NCBI GenBank assembly: GCA_020744425.1
Contig: JAGMUV010000034.1
Span: 496,001-560,000, forward strand
Reading direction: 5' to 3'
Source: Dactylonectria macrodidyma
Taxonomy: Eukaryota > Ascomycota > Sordariomycetes > Hypocreales > Nectriaceae
DNA: 64,000 nt
The position numbers and the translations under genes were made by a program. The notes beneath the pieces were generated by a model that saw only the letters and a program-made list of their open reading frames with translations, was not told where the DNA came from and did not search any database. Each line of letters begins with the position of its first letter. Position 1 is the stretch's first letter. This document shows, piece by piece, positions 54,849 to 63,418 of the stretch.

Positions 54849-54940
54849 ACTCAGGCCCTCTCACAGAACCACGTGATTAGCGCGTCTGTTCGCTTAGTGA
54901 GTGGGTCTGAGCCTGCTGAGGTAACACGAGACTATAAAAA

Positions 54941-57048
54941 TCCCTTTGACTGTGTTAAGGCTCCAGACAGGGGGTCGCAGGGGGGTCGGCCCAATTAGGG
55001 AACGAGCGTTCAGGGGTACATCAATTCCCACCTATTTTGTATGGTGATAGAAGTCCCAGCAATCCTGTGAGCTACAAAGAGCTACATCGCACTGGTCACA
55101 GCCACCGCGAGACTGCCGCCGGATCCGGACCCTGTTGCCGTCGGCCTCACTCAACGGCCGCCGCGAGCTTCGTGACCTGACCTCTCCACGCCGTACGCCC
55201 TGACATGCGAGGCAGTTACCCTTTTTCCCTCGCTGGACGTATTTATGCTGTGACAGAGGCGTAAATTCGTCTCCCGCCCGAAACCTCTGCCTAGAGTCAG
55301 ATTGACCGCTGTACGCCTGGACGAGGTCATCAACAAGGCGCCCTCGCCACTTAGCCTGACGTGTATATGACTTCCAAATAGGCTTGCCGCGTAGCTGAAG
55401 AAGGTAACTGTTGACTACAATGACGTCAATTAGGTAGGACCAAGCTAGGGCTTGCCAACCCCCTCGGCGCACACGGTGTTCGAAGCCCAAATATGACCTC
55501 AGTTGGTCACCGCGGTCTACCCCGTTCATCTCGTCATTGTAGAAGGCAGCAACAGACGGGATAATAATCTCTTTCACTGGCTCGTCACCGAAAAATCGCT
55601 GTATTGGGCGTGCTCGAATTTGGTCTGTTGTCGGCCTCTTGCGTAACCGAAGGACGGTCTCGTCGCCTGCGTACACAGTAGATAAGAACAACACAAGGGC
55701 GTTGTCTTTCCACGCGATCTGATTTACCTGGCCCAGGACAAATTAGTAGGGCATTTACAGCTAAAGCTGTCTGCTTGACTGACCTTATTATCCTTAGTTG
55801 GGACGGTCCTGATTTCGTTGAATTTGATATTTGCGGCAGCTGTGTTATCGTCATTTTTGAGCTTGACTAAGGGCTTGTAGATGCCACAGTTGACTCAGGC
55901 TGTACCCGTAGCGCCGTGGCCGTGCTCGCGGAGGCTGCGTAGGAGGTCGGGAGAGGAAAAGAGGTTATCGATAAAGACGTGATAGTTGGCTTCTGGCAGC
56001 AAGTTTAGTAGGGCAACAACCACAGCCTGCGTCGGGTTCAGATAGACTGTCTTCTCCTGCTTGGCCTCACGCCGCCGTTGCCGGGCAGGCTTGAGACCAA
56101 CAGGTCCAAACCTAGGTCCGGGCCTATGCCAAATCCAACGTAGGAAATAGCCCTGCTGTGCTGCAACCCAAACTTTGAAGCCGACGGGGATCGGCTTGTT
56201 AGGGACTCTTGTTGTCTCTTTTGACCTCCCTGTATAGCGGGCCATACACTCATCTACAGCGATGCAAGTGCCTGGAACATAGAAATCCGTAGACACGCGC
56301 TGTATGTGGTCAGACCACGGCGTCACACGGTCATAGGTGAGGGCGCTGTTGCTGCTTATGGTGATGTGAGGGCTGAAAATGCGAATGTGACGATGTAGCT
56401 GCTGAAATCGGTCATAGGTCATATATTTGATGATAGAGTGAGTAGAGTGTTGGTGCCCCGGCCGAGAAGTCTCCCAATGGTCTTCGAGGTCAAGTTCAGT
56501 GTGAATCCCTAAGTAAATAAGGATTGCGACCCATATGTAGACTTCTGCAATAGAGGTTGGTCTCCAGAGGCGTAACCGTGATCTTGGCGGTAATGTGTGT
56601 GCACTACCGCGAGCCTCTTGCTGCAGGTGGCTAACCCAGTCATTGGTATATTTGACCCAGCTTTCTACTAGGGAAATAGGTAGGAATTGCTGGAAAAGAG
56701 ATAACGGGTCCTGGGGCAGGTCCTTGACCTTAAAGTCGCGTGTTGGAACCTCGAAAGGCATGAAGTTGTAGCCGCGTTCGTTGACAGGGGCTAGGTTCGG
56801 CCGGCAGGTGTTGTCAGCTCCCTGCTCCCGGCGGCTGTTATCAGTGCAAATGAAGCTGTTATCGTCAAACACATTGATTGCCTGTGTTGAGGGCACTTGG
56901 GTATCCATCGCGAAAGTCAGAATCGTTTGTATGTGTATTTTGGTGGGGTTGATTCTGACTACGCGACGCGTTACTCTGATGTACCTCACTGTGAGCAGGG
57001 GTCATGTGGGGCACAATCTGGCCTGGAGCCTTAACACAGTCAAAGGGA
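54941..57048 (-). mobile_element. piggyBac-type transposon
   Basis: Inverted ends TCCCTTTGACTGTGTTAAGG (54941) and its reverse complement ending at 57048, continuing to CTCCAG, 26 bp in all, around a piggyBac transposase. The usual TTAA flank is not visible on either side; either the true ends lie slightly outside or this family differs. Confidence 0.8.
55032..56908 (-). pseudogene. piggyBac transposase (DDE_Tnp_1_7), one nonsense codon
   Basis: Minus-strand frame from ATG 56908 to 55898, then an in-frame TGA at 55895-55897, then reading on to 55756, an intron (GTCAGT, branch CTAAT, GGGCCAG, about 55695-55755) and a last exon to 55032. Catalytic Asp positions: AVDECMARYTGRS, VFIDNLFSS and GVDRGDQLRSYLGF. 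A Cys-rich zinc domain ends the protein (CLACQG, CDQCDVALC), as in piggyBac. The TGA stands where the family has an Arg codon (GTA-x-x-NCG context), so a CGA to TGA change is likely. One point mutation is the only lesion I see. Confidence 0.85.
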
Positions 57049-57125
57049 TGTGTTCCAATTACCACTAAAAGTGGGGGCCTGAGGTATCTGCACCAATAGG
57101 CAGTCTCAACCCTGGAGGTCACCAC

Positions 57126-57440
57126 GTGACCGCCCGATCAGGTGCTTTGTACATGATCCAATCTAACAAGATGTGGCTTCCGGGCGCAAACCCCAAACCC
57201 TTAAAGAAAAGAAAGCACGCAGGGCCTATTGCACCGCCTATAGACTCTGCAACTAGTGTAATTCTCTGGACTATAAACCCTATATTTGCCCCACAGCCCC
57301 CTGGAACAATAAGGAGAAAAAAGTATAATCTTCTATAAAAGTTGCTACAGAAGACATAAGAAAAAGGCCGACTAATAGCTCTCTTCTTTAGATACCAACT
57401 AAACTCACTTACTATTACTATACACCCTAACTGAAGATAC
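57126..57440. other. AT-rich flank of the gypsy relic
   Basis: No recognised gene. A short open frame at 57126-57338 is rich in Pro/Lys and may be decayed retrotransposon sequence. Confidence 0.35.
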
Positions 57441-58621
57441 TAATACAAATTCAATTAAAACCAACTCTATATTTAACTCTAGTTGTCAGATTGTGGCACA
57501 TATACTCAATCGATAAGAGAAGCTGTTACATTAGTAGCGGCGCTACGTTTTTGGTGTAATGGTTTATCTCACAATTAAGAGTCTCAGAGGTGGACCGATT
57601 ACTGATCTGATCGTGCGAAGCCTGAAACTACCTAAATTGAGCTAGACTGGTCACTAGCGATTGAAGAGGTCGTATGTTCGATCCCCAGGAAAGCCAAGGC
57701 CTGGCTAAATCCAGTAATTGCCTAGGAAGCAAAAACCCTAGCTGAGATGAAAATTCCTCGGAAAAATTTGCAAGTCCAGCAAGTAAGCCTATACAAAGGC
57801 TTCCTAGCTGGGGGGGTGTGTCAGGTTGTGGCACATATACTCAATCGATAAGAGAAGCTGTTACATTAGTAGCGGCGCTACGTTTTTGGTGTAATGGTTT
57901 ATCTCACACTAGTGCTACTGGAAAAGGATTTATAGATAAATCCTTTACGCATAAAAACAAATTTATACTATATAAACTGCAAACTTATCACCGGCTGAAT
58001 ATAGTCAATAGAAGACCTTCCTTAGCTGGCGATATCACTTATATAGCAAAACTTAATATGAATATTAAAGGATATAAGGAAAGGATGCTCTTCTACATGA
58101 TGAAGCTCGGGAAGTACAATATTATCATCGGAAAGCCCTAGCTGACAGATTACAACTTTTATGTGAATTGGAGCGAGAATATTGTAACCTTTAAATCTGA
58201 CTACTGCCGAACGCACTGTTTGGCAAAAGGATGTCTCCAATTGCCAGTTCCCGGAACCTGCCGCTTGTCAATCTCAGCTACTACGTCAACGCTTCTACGT
58301 CCATCACTTCCCCGGAGAATTGGCGCAGCCGCGTTTCATTCCTTGGCTGAGAAACGTGACGTGGCTCTATTCTCACTGTCGCTTTACGAGATTGGCCGAA
58401 GGCTAGCGGAACTCGGGGTGATCACCGAAGTGTCCACATTCGCAGAAGCCAGAACATCCCGATTCGATTCCGCACTCACCAACACGCAAAAGACGGAGCG
58501 AGAGCTCCAATCTCAAGATAACCACTCTCCCCCTCAACACCAGAACCGACACACCCAAGACCTCAGAACCCGAAGAATAGCTGCCGACATGTACTTCTCA
58601 GGGGCATCACTCAAGATATAA
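57441..58621 (+). pseudogene. Ty3/gypsy retrotransposon relic (protease region)
   Basis: Decayed, AT-rich gag-pol fragment. After the TRIM, the frame gives SATGKGFIDKSF, GDITYIAKLNMNIKGYKERM, KLGKYNIIIGKP (stop) and NWSENIVTFKSDYC, the order of the aspartic protease region of fungal gypsy elements; the active-site D-S/T-G-A is altered to N-S-S-A. Further on, IGAAAFHSLAEKRDVALFSLSLYEI also matches the linker after the protease in these elements. Stops and substitutions are spread throughout, unlike the other elements here. Confidence 0.7.
57484..57908 (+). mobile_element. TRIM: 425-bp miniature LTR retrotransposon
   Basis: Two 90-bp LTRs (57484-57573 and 57819-57908; TGTCAG...CTCACA) differ at one base. 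Exact 5-bp duplication CTAGT at 57479-57483 and 57909-57913, inside the gypsy protease codons. Primer binding site ATTAAGAGTCTCA at 57574-57586, identical to that of the copia element, and a polypurine tract GGGGGGGTG at 57810-57818. The 245-bp interior has no frame but contains a Pol III B-box-like TGTTCGATCCC at 57671-57681. Confidence 0.95.
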
Positions 58622-58753
58622 TAATATAGGGCTGTGGCCAGGGCATATCTTGAAGCGGACGTTATTGCCACTGATGACAGGATTCTTCAGCATGATAACC
58701 TGGTTATTTAACCCCATCAGACCGTATGCTAGATGTTGTCTATTACATGATTT

Positions 58754-60111
58754 TTATCCAGAGTGGCCAGACATTCCCTTTAGCCTTGCACCCCTCTGTG
58801 CAGCGTGCTTTGCGAACTCGTCGGGATCAACTAATTCTTTGTATTTTCCACCGCACAAATACTCTGCTACTGAATTGGCGTATGGCAGCGCCCGTCGATG
58901 GAAGATCTCATTGCCACTACATTCAATCACTTGGCCAGTCATTGAGTCGTCACTGACTATACTTTTGAAACCTCGTAAAACCGTTGAGACAGGAGTCACC
59001 ATATCTGGCGGCATTGCTTCTTTCAACGCTGGGCTGATTAGTGGCGTTGGGACTAGGCCAGGGCATATCGCATTTACAGTTATTGGCTCTGTAGTCAGTT
59101 CAAACCGCTTAGCCAAACCACGAGTAAGACCAAGAACCTGCCAGAAATTAGTATCGCATATGGAATTGAGAAATGTTTCTTCTAGGAATAGGGCCATCTC
59201 ACCCCATGCTTTGCCGCACTATAAAGAAGCATCTCTGGCGATGGATAGAGACCTGCCGCACTACTAGTGAACACTAGCTTGCCGCCCTTTGATGCATTCT
59301 TTCTGAAAAAATGAATTGCAAGATAGGCAGACCAGATACTCGCAACGAGGCTGACATCAATTGTCAAAATGTCAGGTTGGGAAGGGGCACCACTCGGGAG
59401 ATCATTCGCTGGCTTCCCGAAGTCGATTCTGTCACCAAACCCCTGGAACGCTTAAATTAGGACAGGCCAGGGGAAAATAAACGAAGGCGGCTGACGACGT
59501 TTGCATGTACTACAAGTATATACAACAGTAACGGGCTAGCCATTTTTCATCGAAGGATTAGGACGCCGGTTCAAGTACCTAGATCAATACGCCCCCATTT
59601 CGCCCACGACTCCGTGAACGCTTTCACTTGATCATCGTACAAGCTTGCGTTTCCATGGATGAATATGACTCTGTCTTTGAGTTTTTCCGCTACCCGTGTC
59701 CCTGACGTTTTATCGAAGTCGAAGATGGCCACGTTCCAGTTAGATTCTGCGAGATATTCGACGACCGAGAGCCCGATTCCAGAAGCTGAAGTCCAGATTA
59801 GTAAGAGATATATGTTAGATTGGACCATGCACCTGGCATCAGACCGGGTAGGCCATGTGATCAGTTGCCTAGCATTTTGCCACAAGGCTTAGGAATCAGC
59901 TTCTAGCTGATTCTACACAGCACAGAATGGGTATATAAAGCTTGCTCTGATACCTCAGAACAAGAAGAGGAGAGAAAAACGGATATACACATATAATACA
60001 CACGATTGACATCATCAGAGTGCCACGCTAGCTTTCCGACAATATAAGAGTGGCTAGTGGAGAATTCTTACCTCCACCCGCGACAATTGCAACTGGATGC
60101 GAATTTGCCAT
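58754..60111 (-). CDS. Short-chain dehydrogenase/reductase, 292 aa
   Basis: NAD(P)-dependent oxidoreductase, 15-hydroxyprostaglandin-dehydrogenase-like. Exons 60111-60072, 59785-59579, 59450-59203 and 59137-58754; all joins keep frame. The first intron (59786-60071) is 286 nt because it holds an LTR remnant. The dinucleotide-binding motif GGASGIG spans the first two exons; the catalytic Ser is in TSSAAG and YSAAKHG gives Tyr-x3-Lys. NAICPGLVPTPL follows as usual. The region normally reading NAG after strand 4 falls at the second intron and is poorly conserved (DLAFQGFGD), so either that intron is longer or the exon border is wrong. No evidence ties it to the isocyanide island 35 kb away. Confidence 0.8.
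59870..60011 (-). mobile_element. Copia-like LTR remnant in the dehydrogenase intron
   Basis: On the minus strand it begins TGTCAATCGTGTGTATT and includes GCAAGCTTTATATAC and GAATCAGCTAGAAGCTGATT, followed by CCTAAGCCTTGTGGCAA. These match the copia LTR at 43121-43307 (forward strand) in order and spacing, including the TATA-like element. The inner end is not exact and I could not fix a target duplication. Confidence 0.7.
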
Positions 60112-60341
60112 TGTAAACCAAATATCAACGGGATGAGAATATGCTATGGGTAGCGGCAAGGCGCTGTTATCAGGTGATCGAAATTTTGTTGTGTAGCGAC
60201 GAACCTTTTCCTTCAATAGGAGAAGAACAGCTCCGAGTGTTCGACTTTCTAGTTAACTCGGAATACACTACGATAGCTCCCGGAAAGCTTATTTGAAATT
60301 TGTCTCAGTACATTTAAGCGACGTGCTTGGAAAATGCCCCC
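60112..60341. other. Intergenic, between dehydrogenase and transporter
   Basis: Divergent promoter space shared by the dehydrogenase (minus) and the MFS gene (plus). No gene seen. Confidence 0.45.
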
Positions 60342-60620
60342 CCAAGTGGAGGACAGACGACTTTACCGAATACCGCGGAACCTCCAGCTATGTACATACC
60401 CCAAATTGGAGGACAGACCGACTAATTTACCGCGGCGCCTCCAGCTACATAGCTCACTCGGACAATACCCCAAATTGGAGGACAGACCGGCCAATTTACC
60501 GCGGCGCCTCCAGCTACATAGCTCACTCGGACAATACCCCAAGTTGGAGGACAGACCCATTTGTCACGGCACTTCTACATAATTAGTTTGCTCAGGAAAT
60601 GCCCCAAATTGGAGGATATA
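60342..60620. repeat. Tandem array of ~69-bp units upstream of the MFS gene
   Basis: Five units start at 60342, 60401, 60470, 60539 and 60604 with CCAA(A/G)TTGGAGGACAGACC. Units two and three are nearly identical over 69 bp and contain TTTACCGCGGCGCCTCCAGC and TAGCTCACTCGGACAATAC; the outer units are decayed. The array lies 350-630 bp upstream of the transporter start, so it may be regulatory or simply an unstable minisatellite. Confidence 0.9.
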
Positions 60621-60974
60621 CCAGTTGGTAGCAGGCTACGACTAAACTAACAGTGGAGCCCTTCTGTTAGTCGTATCCTGCAACCAACGGGACTCAAAAC
60701 ACTTATTTTTGATTTTAATATTATATGATTTTAATATTATTTTTACTGATCTCCGCTTTCCTTGCCGCGGAACTGGCCAAAGTCACGAGCACCCAATCGG
60801 TTAGCTTCCATTCTACCCCGCGTTTCAGGGATTTGGAATCCTGCCGTTGAAGCATATCCCCGGATTATATTAATCATCCTCCCCTGGTGGTTGCTTGTTA
60901 CAACTACTCTTCATGTTTCCAGCCTGCTTGTGTAGAGCAGAGCAAGTTCAAACCCTCTTTTACGTGCTGCCATC

Positions 60975-62752
60975 ATGTCTACCAAATATACCACGGATCG
61001 TGTCGTCTCGGAAGAGATCAAGCCAACAATCGATGTTGAGGAGATCATCAACCGCGGCAACGCGGCAAAAAAAGGGGCCATAACGGACACGACCCACAGT
61101 GACCGAGCTGTGGAGATTCTTGCCACGTACTCTGGGGACCGCGAGTGGACCGCAGAGGAGGACAAGAAACTTGTTCGAAAGATCGACCGCAGGCTCATCA
61201 GTATTCTTTTCATTACTTATGGCATTCAATTTTACGACAAGAGCCTCCTTTCTCAAGCTGTAAACCCAAGCTTTTCCTTAGCTGGAATGCACATGCCAGT
61301 TACTAATGTTTTGAATAGGCCCTTTTCGGGCTCCGACAGGATTTGAACCTGACCGCCAACGACAAGTACTCATTTTCGTCATCCATCTTTTACATCGGCT
61401 TCATCGCCGGTACTTACCCTGCTGCATTGATGGCACAGCGTTGGCCCATTGAGCGTGTGGCATTTGGCATCGTCCTTTTGTGGGGCATCTGCTTAACGCT
61501 GACAATCAAATGCACGAACTATCAGACCCTCTATACACAGCGCTTCTTCCTAGGGCTCCTGGAGGCAGGTGTGTCTCCAATGTTCATGATGATTGTTGGT
61601 AGTTGGTATAAAAAAGACGAGCAGGCATTTCGCATAGGGTAAGCTACATCCTCTGAGCCCCTCTATGCAATCAACTCTATTACTGACTGAGGGAACAAAG
61701 TGCTTGGTACTCTGCGACAGGCTTTGTTTCTTGCCTCTCTCCTCTCATCAACTGGGGCCTAGGTCATATCCAGGGAGGGGTATTGCATCCTTGGCAATAT
61801 ATGTACCTGGTTGCTGGCTGTGTGACAATTGCATGGGCTTTCATTCTTCTTTTCTTCCTGCCGTCAGATCCAACTCTGGCGCGAGGCTTGACTGACAGAG
61901 AACGCTTTATCACTATTAGCCGATTGGTGAAGAACAATACCGGAGTTCGGAGCACCCATTTCAAATGGAACGAGGCATGGGAACTTTTTTTCGACATCAA
62001 ATTCTGGATCCTCGTCACAATTGCCTTTCTGACGATGATTACGAACGGCCCAGTCACAACATTCGTCCCGATTTTTATTTCTGGATTTGGATTCTCTCAG
62101 TTCAATTCTTTGCTTCTTGTTATACCCTTATCATTTCTATCCGGTTTGGGCCAGCTGCTCTCGACCTTTCTGGCGGCAAAGGTACCAGACTCTAGGAGCT
62201 ACATTATGGCTTTTTGCCAGATAGGCCCAATAGTAGGAGCCCTGCTTAGTTGGAACCTGCCTAGATCTGAAAAAGGCGGATTGTTATTTGCAACCTATAT
62301 TCTGGTCGGATATGCTTCAACATACGCTGTGTTGATGGGGCTGCAGCTTGCAAATACGGCTGGTTATACTAAGCGAAGCCTTGCAAGTGCCGGCATATTC
62401 CTTGGGTATTGTCTTGGTGAGTTAGTACATATTTCGGGGTGATTTAGCGAATACTAATTAATAACTATAGGAAACTTTGTCGGGCCCATGGTCTTTAGGG
62501 ACTCTGACGCTCCAGTTTATCAGCCGGGTTTTGTCACCGTACTTTCGTGCTCCGTTTCTGCTGCTCTTTTATCTCTTCTTTACCGATTCCTTTGCGTAAG
62601 AGAGAATAGACTTAGAGATGCGGCAGGAATGCTTGAAGCGTTTGATCATGCGTACGACGATGGCCTAACGGATAAGAAGGTGGGTTTTATAATTTACAAG
62701 GTTTTGCAATGCTAACTCTGCGTAGAATAACCAGTTTCGATACTCACTCTAA
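60975..62752 (+). CDS. MFS transporter, Dal5/anion:cation symporter type, 518 aa
   Basis: Twelve-segment permease of the allantoate/nicotinate-type family. Exons 60975-61259, 61319-61638, 61701-62416, 62471-62679 and 62726-62752; four introns of 46-62 nt with GT-AG borders. Diagnostic features: the ...EEDKKLVRKIDRRLI leader before TM1, YDKSLLSQA in TM1, RFFLGLLEAGVSPMF in TM4, a WYSATGF junction across intron 2, and the short last exon NNQFRYSL, which is typical of this family (ENxxFRYxL). No lesion. Substrates of relatives are small carboxylates, vitamins or ureides; the actual substrate cannot be read from the sequence. Confidence 0.9.
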
Positions 62753-63104
62753 GACTTAAAATAATTCTTTAGGTCTTAAATCAGTTTTTATAAAATATGC
62801 TAACACCCTTACCGACGGTAGGGAGGGTGTAATATAGTCTAAAGGATATATCTCTATAATATCATACTTTGTATTATTAACTCTAGCTATATGCTTGCGC
62901 TCTACGAAGCGGTGCGTATATAGCTATGACCTTTTTTGTGACAGGTGTGTGTTTCCCAAGGGATAGACCGGTCGTGCTGGGTTTATGTTGACAGAGGATC
63001 AGGCGTGTTATCTTGAAACGGTGGTGGTTGTCACGTTTGGTAATGTGCTGAATGGGTATCAGTGTAACTAGGTAGCTAGAGTCTCGGAAATACTAGCGAT
63101 CGTG
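62753..63104. other. 3' flank of the transporter, no gene seen
   Basis: AT-rich. It holds a small hairpin, ACACCCTTACC GACG GTAGGGAGGGTGT, at about 62803-62831. Confidence 0.45.
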
Positions 63105-63413
63105 TGTCAGGGCTAGATTACACAATAAGGAGTGAAGAGGGCAGACACGCTACTAGGTAGCAGCTAGAAGGTAGTGGTGGGGTTGTGACTGTATTGATCT
63201 CTGGCTTCTATCACATAGGCGGGCGTAAGATAGCTATTTATGCTTCCTCATCGGTAATCCACTTGACGTCCGGCCGAGCTCCGTCGGCGAGGTTGCTGCG
63301 AGATCGCCGATGTTTGGAATGTTTAGATACAGACTGTGCCGAATCCGGCGACCAGGGATACCCGGATCCGGCGTTTGCGTTCTCCACCTGTAATTGCATT
63401 CCGGCACCTGACA
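63105..63413 (+). mobile_element. Solo LTR, copy 3 of the TGTCAGGGCT family
   Basis: 309 bp from TGTCAGGGCTAGATTACACA to GGCACCTGACA with an exact 5-bp duplication TCGTG (63100-63104, 63414-63418). Confidence 0.9.
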
Positions 63414-63418
63414 TCGTG

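Larger units (their letters stand above)
43010..54924 (+). mobile_element. Large TIR element with RecQ-like helicase and DUF6589-like protein
   Basis: Perfect 111-bp inverted repeats starting TTACCTCAGCAGGCTCAGAC at 43010-43120 and, reversed, 54161-54204 + 54858-54924 (split by a 644-bp relative). Without the copia element (5970 bp with duplication) and the 644-bp derivative (653 bp with duplication) the element is about 5.3 kb. It carries two convergent genes, 49476-51505 and 54072-51514, and nothing else. A deletion derivative with the same two ends lies inside it with a 9-bp target duplication. The flanks of the large element itself do not match (left CAGCACAGG, right CACGAGACT), so a later rearrangement, perhaps linked to the adjacent piggyBac element, is likely. 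Confidence 0.85.

Noticed and set aside
43010..54924. Reading the RecQ element as a Helitron or telomere-linked helicase
   Set aside because: Helitrons lack TIRs and carry Rep plus PIF1-type helicase; there are no telomere repeats nearby. TIRs and a 9-bp duplication on a derivative point to a cut-and-paste-like element.
57600..57690. tRNA-like gene: D-arm-like GCTAG...CTAGC followed by TGTTCGATCCC
   Set aside because: The T-stem and acceptor stem do not pair and the anticodon arm space is too short; it lies inside the TRIM. Reported only as a B-box-like word.
57441..58621. Repeat-induced point mutation across the whole window
   Set aside because: Only the gypsy relic is clearly AT-rich with scattered stops; the other elements keep long open frames, so genome-wide RIP is not supported here.
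60342..60620. CRISPR-like direct repeats
   Set aside because: Units are contiguous 69-bp tandem copies without unique spacers, in a eukaryote; a minisatellite explains them.
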